Positions 16,330-26,361 of a stretch of DNA of 64,000 bases are shown here, piece after piece. How positions within the stretch are numbered: the first letter of the stretch is position 1; each line of letters opens with the position of its first letter. Source of the stretch: JAAFHB01 sp963677935 (GTDB taxonomy: Bacteria; Bacteroidota; Bacteroidia; Bacteroidales; Prolixibacteraceae); the NCBI GenBank assembly GCA_963677935.2, contig CAXXEH010000003.1, forward strand, positions 2,418,001 to 2,482,000. Reading direction: 5' to 3'. A model generated the notes under the pieces. It saw only the letters and a program-made list of their open reading frames with translations. It searched no databases and was not told where the DNA came from. The position numbers and the translations under genes were made by a program.

Positions 16330-18303
16330 ATGCTAATGATGATAAGGAAAACGGTATTAATCTTTCTTCTTTTAACTACGGTCTTTTGTACCGAACAACT
16401 TCAGGCTGCAAAATCAGATAAACTGATTCCAAAAAAAGTGCAGATTTCAGGAAGCCAGGTTACTGATTCATTGAAATGGAGTGTTAGTTTTTTGAATAAA
16501 CTACTTTATTCCGGGGGTGAATGGTACCTCACTGACTCCAATTTCAAGAAACCAGTTCAAGGTGTTTTAAACTATGCTGAAAATGTCCCCCTGGATAGTG
16601 CGATTTTCAACCTCAAAAAGTTATTAAGCGACACCAATACTGTTTATCTAATGGGACGACAACCTCAGGATATCCAAAATGTAAAGGAGGTCCATGGTTA
16701 TTTAACTGATGAAGAGATTGACAGAAACGCAGATCTTATCCGAAAAAATTTATTTGATAGTCTGAATAACATCAATATAGCAGTTCCTGCAATCATTCTT
16801 GAGGCTGGTCTTTCAAAGGCGCCCTATGTTCCGGACGGAGATCCTGTAAAATTATTGGGAAGGCAAAAAGAGTTGCCGGGTGAATTTATTACGAATTTGA
16901 ATAACAAGATTGCAGGTATCCATTTCCCATCGAATATGACAGGTTCAGCCATGGATTCAACACTTCATCAACTTTTCATCACCTATCGTAAGGTTTATAA
17001 CGATTCGGTGATTAACCGTTGGCGGGACAAATTAATTTTTAGTTACCGAAGTAAATACATCTCAGATCAGGCTGATTTGAGAATCAAAGCCTACAAAGGC
17101 TTTGCTGCTGGTCAAAACCTGAATCTGTTGACTGCATACAACGACAAAACAATAGGTCGTGTGAATGATTCTTTGAGGATTGCACTTCAATATCTCACGG
17201 CTCATGCCGAAACCGATTCTGCGTTGATCAGGCTCTCCAATTTAACCAACGAAAAAACTGAATTATGGACAGCAAACCGGGAGAGAAAGCCAATCAGGAT
17301 GTTTCTTAAAAATGCCCAGAATGATTCTTTGAGTGTTGTCCTTATTAATAAAGGAAAAGGAGCATTAAAGCTGGAGATAGATGATGGCATTAAACTGACA
17401 AGGTTTTCCGAGTCGCAGAATCGTACGGTTACCTTTGAGACGAAGGCGCCTGATAAGCGGTTGCAAAAGGTAAATCTAAAAAAAGTAGTTTATCCTCCGT
17501 GGACGCTAATTGGAAACGGGTCGGTAGGATTTACCCAGACCTCTTTATCCAATTGGTCAAAAGGGGGCGAAAGTGCCATGTCGCTGCTAATAATCAGTAA
17601 ATACGACGCAAATTACTCAAAAGATAAGGTTAAATGGGAGAACAGCGCTGAATTCCGTTATGGAGTTAGTCAGAGTAAGTCGAGAGGCTTGGAAAAAAAT
17701 GATGATAAAATTGAGTTCCAAAGCCGGTTCGGTTATTCCGCTTTTAAAAAATGGTTTTATTCGGGTGAGACCAACTTCAGGACACAGATTGCAAATGGAT
17801 ATAATTTCCCCGATAAGGTTCATCCAATTTCAGCCTCAATGGCTCCAGGATACTTGACCATGTCATTAGGTCTTGATTACAAACCCAACAAAGACTTCTC
17901 TCTGTTTCTTTCACCTTTTACATCAAAAACGACTTATGTGAGAGACACCGTTTTAATCACCCCGTCGAAATTTGGTTTGGAACCCGGGAAGAAAAAACTT
18001 TGGGAACCTGGTATTATTATTAAAGCAAATTGGCATCAAAAACTCGATGAAAATATTACGTATGATACCAAAGGGGAATTTTTTAATAATTACAGGTATA
18101 CTTTTCAAAAATTTGCGTTTGAATGGGAGCAGGTGGTCGTGATGCGTGTTAATCGGTTTATTAATGCCAGGGTAATTACAAATGTTCTTTATGATTATAA
18201 TACCAAATTCCCTATCTTCGATGGTGCAGGAACTGTGATTGGCCAGAAACCAAAGTGGCAGTTTAAAGAGCTGTTTACAATAGGATTAACCTATAAGTTT
18301 TAG
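16330..18303 (+). CDS. DUF3078 protein, probable outer-membrane barrel
   Basis: 657 residues from the ATG chosen at 16330; a TTG start at 16309 would add seven residues ahead of the signal peptide and is less likely. After the signal peptide (MLMMIRKTVLIFLLL) comes a long soluble region of about 390 residues. The C-terminal 270 residues match DUF3078 (VGFTQTSLSNWSKGG, then the terminal FTIGLTYKF), a family found mainly in Bacteroidota whose strand pattern and final Phe suggest an outer-membrane beta-barrel. Typical DUF3078 proteins are shorter, so the N-terminal half is an extension of unknown role. Confidence 0.75.
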   Translation: MLMMIRKTVLIFLLLTTVFCTEQLQAAKSDKLIPKKVQISGSQVTDSLKWSVSFLNKLLYSGGEWYLTDSNFKKPVQGVLNYAENVPLDSAIFNLKKLLSDTNTVYLMGRQPQDIQNVKEVHGYLTDEEIDRNADLIRKNLFDSLNNINIAVPAIILEAGLSKAPYVPDGDPVKLLGRQKELPGEFITNLNNKIAGIHFPSNMTGSAMDSTLHQLFITYRKVYNDSVINRWRDKLIFSYRSKYISDQADLRIKAYKGFAAGQNLNLLTAYNDKTIGRVNDSLRIALQYLTAHAETDSALIRLSNLTNEKTELWTANRERKPIRMFLKNAQNDSLSVVLINKGKGALKLEIDDGIKLTRFSESQNRTVTFETKAPDKRLQKVNLKKVVYPPWTLIGNGSVGFTQTSLSNWSKGGESAMSLLIISKYDANYSKDKVKWENSAEFRYGVSQSKSRGLEKNDDKIEFQSRFGYSAFKKWFYSGETNFRTQIANGYNFPDKVHPISASMAPGYLTMSLGLDYKPNKDFSLFLSPFTSKTTYVRDTVLITPSKFGLEPGKKKLWEPGIIIKANWHQKLDENITYDTKGEFFNNYRYTFQKFAFEWEQVVVMRVNRFINARVITNVLYDYNTKFPIFDGAGTVIGQKPKWQFKELFTIGLTYKF

Positions 18304-18455
18304 TCAAGACAGAGTAGAATTGTTTAATTCACTATCTCGGAAGGCTTAGATGATGTCAAATCGGCCGGACGGAAATAATATGGAATAATTTTAACCACCC
18401 ACTGGTTATAGTGGCAATTTTATCTATTTTTGAGTGGAATGAATCTAATGATGAC

Positions 18456-18830
18456 ATGAAAGAATTTAAAAAATATTTCAAACTTAACGCTTCACCGGCC
18501 GATCTTTATAATGCACTTACCAATCCGACCATGATCGAAATCTGGACCGGCGAGCCGGCGATTATGAGTACGGAACCAGGTAGTGAGTTCTCATTATGGG
18601 ATGGTGAGATCGTTGGACGGAACATTGAGTTTGATACCGACCGGAAAATTGTTCAACAATGGTATTTTGGCGAAGAGTCTGACTCAATTGTGACCATGAA
18701 ACTACATCCTGATAAGATCGGAACCAATGTAGAAATTCATCAAACAAACATCCCTGATGAGGCTTACGATAACATTGCCGAGGGTTGGGAGTCTGATTAT
18801 TTTGGAAGCCTTAAGGAATTATTTGATTAG
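18456..18830 (+). CDS. START-like domain protein (SRPBCC/AHSA1 superfamily)
   Basis: 124 residues from ATG at 18456 (MKEFKKYFKLNASPADLYNA). A longer GTG frame from 18411 adds residues unlike the family, so the internal ATG is preferred. The sequence shows the helix-grip pattern: ADLYNALTNPTMIEIWTGEP, an acidic strand pair, VQQWYF, and a C-terminal helix (EGWESDYFGSLKELF). Relatives bind hydrophobic ligands or act as Hsp90 co-chaperone-like proteins. No substrate can be assigned. Confidence 0.75.
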   Translation: MKEFKKYFKLNASPADLYNALTNPTMIEIWTGEPAIMSTEPGSEFSLWDGEIVGRNIEFDTDRKIVQQWYFGEESDSIVTMKLHPDKIGTNVEIHQTNIPDEAYDNIAEGWESDYFGSLKELFD

Positions 18831-18896
18831 AGAATACATTTAAATACCTGATTAATTGGGTGATTCTGCGAAGTATCGTTTAATACCAACCATTTG

Positions 18897-19898
18897 CTAT
18901 TTAATCATATAACTCATTTTATAGTCATCCATTATATAGCCTGAGCCGATATCTGCTATTACTGCACCTTCATTTATAAAGCCCATTTTTTCGTAAGCTT
19001 TTATACTGTTGAGATTATTTTTGTTAACAGTAAGTGTAATAGCTGACGCGCCAAACTCCCGGGCTTTTTTGATTACAAATTTCAATCCTTCTTTTCCCAA
19101 TCCAGTACCTCTTTTCTCTTTAACGACATAAAACTTACTGAGAAATAATTCCAGACCATGGTGTTTGATGGCGATATAACCCGATGGTTGATTGTTATGG
19201 TTGATTATAAAATATTCCAGATGTTCGTTTTTTATCTGATTTTCAATGGCATTGGTTGATTGAAATGATGATACCATATAATCGACCTGCTCCTGCCCGA
19301 TAATAGGAACGTAATGTTCATTCCAAATGGAATGGGCAAGATTGGCAATGATTTGAATGTCCGCAAGCGACTGAACCTCTTTGATAGTAATTGTACTGGA
19401 AATCATGTTATTGTAAATATTAAAGTTTTCTTCATCGAAACAGCAAAATATGACCTGATTGAATGAAGGATGGATTGTTACAAAATCACGGACAGTTGTA
19501 ATGGCAATTGTGGCGGCTTCCCCCTTTGGAAATCCGTATACCCCAGTACTGATATTGGGAAAGGCTATTGTTTTAATGTTGTTTTTGACGGCGAGATGGA
19601 GACTTTGTTTATAACATGAGGCAAGCAACTCCTTTTCATGGTGATTCCCTCCATGCCAGACCGGACCTACAGTATGAATGACGTATTTTGAAGGTAGTCT
19701 GAAACCAGGGGTGATTTTGGCGTCGCCTGTATTACAACCGTTTAACCTCTCGCATGATTTGAGTAGTTCTGCTCCGGCGGCCCGGTGAATTGCGCCATCG
19801 ACACCTCCGCCACCCAATAAAGAACGATTAGCCGCATTTACAATTGCATCGACACTTAACAATGTGATATCACCCCTGATAATTATTATTTCTTCCAT
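18897..19898 (-). CDS. Macro domain-GNAT acetyltransferase fusion
   Basis: 333 residues from ATG at 19898; an upstream in-frame start would lie inside the kinase gene and is rejected. Residues 1 to about 165 are a macro domain: GDITLLSVDAIVNAANRSL, then GGGGVDGAIHRAAG, then NISTGVYGFPKGEAA. These motifs are shared with O-acetyl-ADP-ribose deacetylases such as YmdB. From about 175 on there is a GNAT N-acetyltransferase: RGTGLGKEGLKFVIKKAR is the acetyl-CoA loop and SIKAYEKMGF the late motif. The combination could link ADP-ribose removal to acetyl transfer on one target. It follows the CHASE kinase with almost no gap, so it may be the last gene of that transcription unit. Confidence 0.85.
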   Translation of the reverse strand: MEEIIIIRGDITLLSVDAIVNAANRSLLGGGGVDGAIHRAAGAELLKSCERLNGCNTGDAKITPGFRLPSKYVIHTVGPVWHGGNHHEKELLASCYKQSLHLAVKNNIKTIAFPNISTGVYGFPKGEAATIAITTVRDFVTIHPSFNQVIFCCFDEENFNIYNNMISSTITIKEVQSLADIQIIANLAHSIWNEHYVPIIGQEQVDYMVSSFQSTNAIENQIKNEHLEYFIINHNNQPSGYIAIKHHGLELFLSKFYVVKEKRGTGLGKEGLKFVIKKAREFGASAITLTVNKNNLNSIKAYEKMGFINEGAVIADIGSGYIMDDYKMSYMIK

Positions 19899-19899
19899 A

Positions 19900-22122
19900 C
19901 TACAAATTAAGGGATTTTTCCTCCGCCATAAGTGGGCATGGAATTGTAAAATAAAAAGTTGAACCTTTCCCCTCATCGCTTTCAACCCACAATTTTCCGT
20001 GGTGTTTTTCAATAAAATCCTTGCAAATAATTAATCCAAGGCCAGTACTTGATTCCCCTTCTGTTCCCTTACGGCTGGTATTGATATCCAAACGAAACAG
20101 ATCATCAACCAAAGACTTGTCCATCCCAATTCCGGTATCTGAAACAGAAATTTTCACTAAATTGTCAGGGATCATTCTGGCTGAAAGGGTAATTTTACCT
20201 CCCCTGTTGGTGAATTTCACAGCATTAGAAACAAGGTTCCGAATAACCGACTGAACCATATAATTGTCAGCCAGTATTGTTATCTGATCTGTAAGGCTCC
20301 AGACGATTTCAATCTCCTTACTTGCTGCCAGATCGAGCAACATTGAAATACTGTCCTGAACAATGGGGTGAAGTTCCAATACTTTTGGGGTGTAAGGAAT
20401 GAGTCCTTGTTGCAATCTTGTCCATTCAAGCAGGTTTTCAAGCAACCGAAATAGGTTAATGGCAGATTTTCTCATGCTCTCTGCCATTAATTGTATCTCA
20501 GTAGCGGTGAGTGTTGGTAATTCTTCGACCATGATCTGTGTGAGGCCTAAAAATCCATTGAAAGGACTTCGCAAATCATGGGAGATGATTGAAAATAATT
20601 TATCTTTTTCAGTATTGAGTTTCTGAAGTTCCTCATTTTTTTGTTTGATCTCTTCTTCGGCATGTTTACGGTCGGTGATTTCACGACCAATACCCAATAA
20701 ACCGGTAATCTCTCCCTTTTTGTTACGCATCGGAATTTTTGATGAGAGGAGCCATCTTTTCACCCCATTTTCATCCTTCATCAATTCTTCGCAATTCAGG
20801 GCCGGCTTACCCGTTTGGATCACCGATCGGTCGAGTGCGATGAAACTTTCGGCTAATTCCCTTGGATAAAAATCAAAATCATTCTTTCCCAGGACTTCAG
20901 CCTCTGATGTGGCCCCCATATAGCGGAGATCGGTTAAATTGGCGAGTGTCTTGCGGAAAGCTGTATCCTTACAATAGATAGAATCGGGGATATTATCTAT
21001 AACAGTACGGAGTAGTAATTTTTCATTTTGTAGCTCCATGGTTAATTCTGAAGCAATTTGCTTTGCCTTACTACTGGTGTTAAACAGTGATTCGGACAAT
21101 AAAAAAAGTAATACACTAATCAGTATACCGCTAAAAAGGACAAATAATACACTACTTTGAAAAAAGGTAGATTTTTGATTTGACGGAATAAAATGTAACA
21201 CCCAAGTCTTTCCATTAAATGTTACAGGAAGGATGAGATTCCTTCTGGAGGATTCAATCTCTTTAAATTGACCATTACCTTGGCTGTCAAATAACAATGA
21301 TGCAACAGATAGACTATCGTCGTAAATTTTCAGGTGAATTTCCTCCTTGTGTTTCGAATCCGGGTGTTGTAAGATACCGTTCATCAGATCGTTCATTCGA
21401 TAAGGGGAATATACCCAGCCAAGTATCGATGCACGACGCTGTTCCAATGTTTTTACCTTCACCCCATTCCGATATACAGGTACATACATTAAAGTGCCAG
21501 TTTGAATATTTTCATTTGACTCCTGTACTAAAATCACTTTTCCAGTGACCATGGCAAGATCACTATCACGCGCCAGTTCCATGGCTTTTCTCCGCGTTGG
21601 TTCTGAATATCCATCAAAACCAAAAGCATTTAGGTTCGGGCTCGAAAAGGGCTCAATATAAATAACTGGGGTATAAAGTGATCTATTTCCTGATGGCTTT
21701 ACCGTATAATTGGAAAACCCTTCCTTTCGTAGAGATTGAATATGCTGTTCCAATTGATTCCCGGGAATGAGAACTGAATAACCAAGACCCTGAATCCCCG
21801 GAAGATTTTTATCTATTTCGGAGTGTTCGTTAAATAATTTCCAATCTTCACGTGTGACTGAATCTGAAGCGGCAAACAAAGCAGAACCTGTTCGTAAAAG
21901 CTGAGCATTTGCATGAAGACGTGAAGAAATTTTAGTTTTTATTTCATTACACGAAGATGAAAATTCCAATTTTGCCTGAACTTCAACCTGATTTTGGGTA
22001 TAACAGGTGGCAATTACAGTCAGAATTAGACCAGCAATTAAGATGACCAGAGCTTTCCGGTTATTTCTGATCCTATTTTTGGTTAACAGCAGCTGATCTT
22101 TTAAAAAGGGTGAATTCATCAT
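19900..22122 (-). CDS. CHASE-PAS sensor histidine kinase
   Basis: 740 residues. A first membrane segment (about 24-41), an extracytoplasmic CHASE domain (GIQGLGYSVLIPG, FGFDGYSEPTRRKAM) and a second membrane segment near 325-345 are followed by a PAS domain (VIDNIPDSIYCKDTAFRK), a HisKA box with the phospho-His in SIISHDLRSPFNG and an HATPase with DTGIGM and STGLGL. There is no receiver domain, so its partner must be another protein, perhaps one of the adjacent hybrid kinases. CHASE domains sense small extracellular ligands. Its 5' end overlaps the stop of the upstream kinase by four bases, so the two are translationally coupled. Confidence 0.9.
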   Translation of the reverse strand: MMNSPFLKDQLLLTKNRIRNNRKALVILIAGLILTVIATCYTQNQVEVQAKLEFSSSCNEIKTKISSRLHANAQLLRTGSALFAASDSVTREDWKLFNEHSEIDKNLPGIQGLGYSVLIPGNQLEQHIQSLRKEGFSNYTVKPSGNRSLYTPVIYIEPFSSPNLNAFGFDGYSEPTRRKAMELARDSDLAMVTGKVILVQESNENIQTGTLMYVPVYRNGVKVKTLEQRRASILGWVYSPYRMNDLMNGILQHPDSKHKEEIHLKIYDDSLSVASLLFDSQGNGQFKEIESSRRNLILPVTFNGKTWVLHFIPSNQKSTFFQSSVLFVLFSGILISVLLFLLSESLFNTSSKAKQIASELTMELQNEKLLLRTVIDNIPDSIYCKDTAFRKTLANLTDLRYMGATSEAEVLGKNDFDFYPRELAESFIALDRSVIQTGKPALNCEELMKDENGVKRWLLSSKIPMRNKKGEITGLLGIGREITDRKHAEEEIKQKNEELQKLNTEKDKLFSIISHDLRSPFNGFLGLTQIMVEELPTLTATEIQLMAESMRKSAINLFRLLENLLEWTRLQQGLIPYTPKVLELHPIVQDSISMLLDLAASKEIEIVWSLTDQITILADNYMVQSVIRNLVSNAVKFTNRGGKITLSARMIPDNLVKISVSDTGIGMDKSLVDDLFRLDINTSRKGTEGESSTGLGLIICKDFIEKHHGKLWVESDEGKGSTFYFTIPCPLMAEEKSLNL

Positions 22123-24635
22123 TGATAATTAAAAATATTTTTTATTAACAATAATAATTGATCCTTCCTGACAGGCTTTGAAATATAATCATTGCACCCG
22201 GCATTAATTAACTCCACCCTGTTGTTGGAGAGCGCATATGCTGTTTGTGCTATTATGACTACATCGGGGTTAAAATGCCTGATTTGCCTGACAGCTTCAG
22301 CCCCGTCCATTTCCGGCATTTTAATATCCATGAAGACCAGATCAATATCAAGGTGATTCCGGCAGGCTTCAACAGCTTCAATTCCGGTTTTTACACTTAT
22401 AATTTCTTTACAAAATGGGTTGATGGCTAATTTGAGCAACATCGATGAAGCGAGGTCATCTTCGGCAATCAATATTTTCAGGGACTTAGCTGGTAGTCCA
22501 CCTTTTTCAGTAACTGAGATATCTGCTGCAACCAATTTTTCTGCTGGATCACAATTACAGGGAATGGTAAAGCTAAACTTACTTCCCTTACCCTCGGTAC
22601 TCTCCCCCCAAATGGTACCACCAAGCATTTCAACGTAGGCTTTCGCAATGGTAAGACCTAATCCTGACCCTTCATATTGCCGCGTACTCGAATCATCAGC
22701 TTGCCTGAACCGTTCAAATATCGTCTCTAGTTTGTTTTCCGCAATACCTATGCCGGTATCTTCAATGGAAAATTCAATGGGAGCATCCTTCACCTCCTCT
22801 TTTAATCGAATGCCCAGGGCAACCGATCCTGCTTTTGTAAATTTAATCGCATTATTTATCAAATAATTCAGTACTGTGTTCAATTTTTTGACGTCTGAGA
22901 TTAGATAGACGATATCATGAGGCAAATTAATACAGCTGGTGAAGTCAAGTCCTTTATTTTCAGTTTCTGGTTTGAACCGGGTAAAAAGATCCTGAATTAA
23001 ACTATTAATACTAATCCTTGTTAGATTAACCTTCGATCCTCCGGTTTGAATCTCTGAAATTTCAGCTATATCATTGATCGTATTCATCAGCCGGAAAGCA
23101 CTTTTATTGATGAGGCTGATGTATTCTCTCCTTTCATTAATAGTTACATCATCGTTTTGCAGGATCGACAGAAATCCTAATATCCCGTTAAAAGGGGTTC
23201 TGATTTCATGAGAGATGTTATTCAGAAAAGCGGTCTTGAGATTGTCACTCTCCTCAGCGCGCTCTTTTGCTTTTATTAATTCCAGGTTGATTTTCTTTAC
23301 CGAAGTGATATCTGTTTTTATGGCAACAAAATGATTGATCTCATTCTTGCTACTCATAACAGGAGAAACAATGGCATTTTCCCAATAAAACTGACCGTTC
23401 TTTTTCCGATTATAAAATTCACCTTCCCAGGTCTGACCCGAATTAATTGTATTCCAAAACTCTGTATAAAACTCTTTTGAGTGATAACCCGATTTTAATA
23501 TTCTTGGATTCTTTCCCGTATATTCCTCTCTGGAATAGCCGGTTGAATAAGAAAAATAGGGATTGGCATATTCAATTTTTCCATCCCTGTCGGTAATAAC
23601 TACTGACGCCTTTGTATTTTCGATCGCTTTTTGCAGTTTAATCACCTCCTCTTCAGCCTGTTTTCGCCGGGTAATATCTCTGAGTGAGCCGTCGATATGA
23701 TCCGGTTGGTTATCCGATGTATAAATTAAACGGGCGTTAAGTGAAACGAACAGTATTTTTCCGTTCTTATTTTTAATTCTTAATTCATAGTCGTAGACGT
23801 CCCCATTTTTCATGATCTCATTAAGGAGTAAATCCCTGTCACTTTCTGAAAAGTAGAGGAATTGAACTTGCTTTCCAATTAATTCACTCCGCTCAAAATC
23901 GGAAAAATATTTAACGGAAGGACTAATATCCACAATTGTTCCATCAAGCTTAGTCTGATAAAAAACATAGTGTACATTTTCGAAGATATTGCGGAATTTT
24001 TCCTCACTTTTTCGAAGCGCTTCCTCTGCAAGTTTACTCGTTGTGATGTCAACCGCTGTAATAAGACATTGTTCCCTCTCTTGGGATGCCATGCCGGAAA
24101 GAAAAACGTAAATAGGTATATTGCGATCTGAAGTAATGGTTATCTCACAGAATTCTTTGACATTTCCGGAAAATATTTCTTCCAGAAAGATATTGAATTT
24201 TGGTAATGTTTCAATGGAAATATACTGGCTAAACTGGCTGTTTCTTAGCTCTGAGCGTTCTTTACCAAGCATTTGTGCTCCGGCAAAATTTAACTCAAGA
24301 ATAATTCCCCGTGTCGATAGTGTGAAATAACCTGATGGTGCAAAATCATAAAGTTCAGTATATCTTTCAGCAGACCGCTCTGCCTCCTCTTTTGAGAGCC
24401 TTAGTTCTGCACTTTGCATTTTCAATTCTAACCGATGTATCTCAAGGTCAAATGCGAGTTTTCGAAGTTCTTCTTCAGATGAGTTGGTAGCTTGACAATC
24501 AGTAGGATTAAGGTGTTGAGAATATTTTTGAAAACGAGTTGATGCAGAAGGTAACGATTTAAATTTTAGTGCCCTCTCTGCTTTTTTACGAAGAATTGCG
24601 GAGATTACCCGCTTTACGTTTTTCATACTCATCAA
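22119..24635 (-). CDS. Triple-PAS hybrid histidine kinase
   Basis: 838 residues without a membrane segment, so cytoplasmic. After a basic N-terminus and a coiled coil come three PAS domains (around 90-205, 210-330 and 335-455), the HisKA box with NNISHEIRTPFNG, an HATPase (NNAIKFT, DTGIGI, GSGLGL), and a C-terminal receiver with its phospho-Asp in VFMDIKMPEMDG and Lys in YISKPVRK. The third PAS is followed by a PAC motif (GEFYNRKKNGQFYWENA), common in redox or light sensors, but no cofactor residues are clear. It overlaps the next kinase gene by four bases. Confidence 0.9.
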   Translation of the reverse strand: MMSMKNVKRVISAILRKKAERALKFKSLPSASTRFQKYSQHLNPTDCQATNSSEEELRKLAFDLEIHRLELKMQSAELRLSKEEAERSAERYTELYDFAPSGYFTLSTRGIILELNFAGAQMLGKERSELRNSQFSQYISIETLPKFNIFLEEIFSGNVKEFCEITITSDRNIPIYVFLSGMASQEREQCLITAVDITTSKLAEEALRKSEEKFRNIFENVHYVFYQTKLDGTIVDISPSVKYFSDFERSELIGKQVQFLYFSESDRDLLLNEIMKNGDVYDYELRIKNKNGKILFVSLNARLIYTSDNQPDHIDGSLRDITRRKQAEEEVIKLQKAIENTKASVVITDRDGKIEYANPYFSYSTGYSREEYTGKNPRILKSGYHSKEFYTEFWNTINSGQTWEGEFYNRKKNGQFYWENAIVSPVMSSKNEINHFVAIKTDITSVKKINLELIKAKERAEESDNLKTAFLNNISHEIRTPFNGILGFLSILQNDDVTINERREYISLINKSAFRLMNTINDIAEISEIQTGGSKVNLTRISINSLIQDLFTRFKPETENKGLDFTSCINLPHDIVYLISDVKKLNTVLNYLINNAIKFTKAGSVALGIRLKEEVKDAPIEFSIEDTGIGIAENKLETIFERFRQADDSSTRQYEGSGLGLTIAKAYVEMLGGTIWGESTEGKGSKFSFTIPCNCDPAEKLVAADISVTEKGGLPAKSLKILIAEDDLASSMLLKLAINPFCKEIISVKTGIEAVEACRNHLDIDLVFMDIKMPEMDGAEAVRQIRHFNPDVVIIAQTAYALSNNRVELINAGCNDYISKPVRKDQLLLLIKNIFNYQ

Positions 24636-24780
24636 ATGGTGCTTTTAAATTATGTTCAGCCACCAAAAATGCAAAGTTAAATAAAAAATGCCATTCGCAT
24701 GATCCACTTTTAATTTTCACTGAAGCAGCTTTGAAATTGTAAATCGGTTTTCATCAGGTATAAATCAGGATTCTTTGAGA

Positions 24781-26361
24781 TTAATTAAAATACTTTTTTA
24801 TTACCTTCATTAATTCCTCTTTCTGAATCGGTTTTGAAATATAGTCGTCGCATCCTGCTTCTAATGCTATTTCCCGGTAACCCGAAAGGCCAAAAGCGGT
24901 CTGTGCAATTATAACCACCTTTTTGTTGAATTGACGTATTTGTCTTGTAGCCTCCAATCCATCCATCACGGGCATTTTAATATCCATCAAAACCAGATCA
25001 ATGTCGGGATTTTTTCTGCAAAGCTCAACTGCTTCAGTGCCCGTTGAAGCCTCGAATATTTCGCTGCTAATCGATTTTGTCAGGACCCTGATCAACTTTT
25101 CGGAATTCAGGTTGTCTTCTGCAATCAGAATTTTCAAGCCTGAAAATAAAAGGGCGATTTTATCTGCAGCTTCCTCTGATAAAATTACAGCGTTGGAGTG
25201 GGAGATATCTTTCTGAACGGTATGGCAGGGTATCGCGAAATAAAATGTAGAACCTTTCCCTACCTCGCTTTCAACCCATAATTCCCCTCCATGTTTCTCC
25301 ACAAACTCTTTACAAAGTAATAATCCAAGGCCAGTACTGTTTTCACCTTCTGTTCCCGGACGACTGCTATTCACATTAATGGCAAAGAGGTTTGAAATCA
25401 TCTCCGCATTCATGCCGATCCCTGTATCTTTTACCGCGATTACCACCGTTAGATTTTCTGCAACACCGACTGAAATAGTAACAACACCGTATCTGGGTGT
25501 AAATTTTATGGCATTCGAAACAAGGTTACGGATAATGGTTTGCAACATATTTGAATCAGCATACACCTCCTGGTGCTCAGGAATATCAACATTAAAATTA
25601 ATATCCTTCTTTCTGATTGATTCAACAGCAGTTTTAAAACATTCTGATATTGCATCATTTAAACTAAGAATCTGCGGGTTAAAGTCAGTTCTTCCACGTT
25701 GCATCTGAGACCATTCAAGGAGGTTTTCGAGCAAATTGTAGATATTGCGGGCCGATTGACTTAACGCCAGCGACATCTCCCTTTTTTCGTCCGGGTCAAA
25801 CGTCATCGACTCGTCGGCAAGCATCTCCGACAATCCCATAAAACCTCCCAGGGGGCCACGGAGGTCATGGGCAATAATGGAGAAGAATTTGTCTTTGGTT
25901 GCATTCAGTTCCTGAAGTTCCTTGCTTTGTAGTTGAAGGGTCTGACTTTGCAGATGAAGCTTTAAATGTGTGCTTACCCTTGCTTTTACCTCTTCCGCTT
26001 TAAAAGGTTTTGTAATGTAATCGACCCCGCCAGCTTCCAATGCATTAACGATATCTTTGGTATCATTTAAAGCACTTATAAATATAACCGGGATATCCAT
26101 CAATTTAGAATTCGCCTTTAACCTGCGGCACACTTCGTATCCGTCCATATCCGGCATCATAATATCAAGAAGAATGAGGTCGGGCTTCTCTTTGATAGCC
26201 ACCTGCAATGCCAGCATACCATTTGTAACCGGACGTACTTTATACCCTTGTTTTTTTAGGATGAATCCTAATATTTTAAGATTGTCAGCTACATCGTCAA
26301 CAATAAGAATATCAGGAATATATTGAATTGTTTCAGCGTTATTTTTCATCTTTTCTGTCAT
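24781..26361 (-). CDS. Receiver-kinase-receiver hybrid protein
   Basis: 526 residues: an N-terminal receiver (ILIVDDVADN, phospho-Asp in LLDIMMPDMDG), a HisKA box (SIIAHDLRGPLGG), an HATPase (DTGIGM, STGLGL) and a second receiver (LMDIKMPVMDG, YISKPIQK). It has no sensor or membrane part, so it probably takes its signal as a phosphate from another kinase, most likely its neighbour upstream. The start overlaps the end of that gene by 23 bases. A 145-base gap without a gene separates it from the triple-PAS kinase downstream. Confidence 0.9.
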   Translation of the reverse strand: MTEKMKNNAETIQYIPDILIVDDVADNLKILGFILKKQGYKVRPVTNGMLALQVAIKEKPDLILLDIMMPDMDGYEVCRRLKANSKLMDIPVIFISALNDTKDIVNALEAGGVDYITKPFKAEEVKARVSTHLKLHLQSQTLQLQSKELQELNATKDKFFSIIAHDLRGPLGGFMGLSEMLADESMTFDPDEKREMSLALSQSARNIYNLLENLLEWSQMQRGRTDFNPQILSLNDAISECFKTAVESIRKKDINFNVDIPEHQEVYADSNMLQTIIRNLVSNAIKFTPRYGVVTISVGVAENLTVVIAVKDTGIGMNAEMISNLFAINVNSSRPGTEGENSTGLGLLLCKEFVEKHGGELWVESEVGKGSTFYFAIPCHTVQKDISHSNAVILSEEAADKIALLFSGLKILIAEDNLNSEKLIRVLTKSISSEIFEASTGTEAVELCRKNPDIDLVLMDIKMPVMDGLEATRQIRQFNKKVVIIAQTAFGLSGYREIALEAGCDDYISKPIQKEELMKVIKKYFN

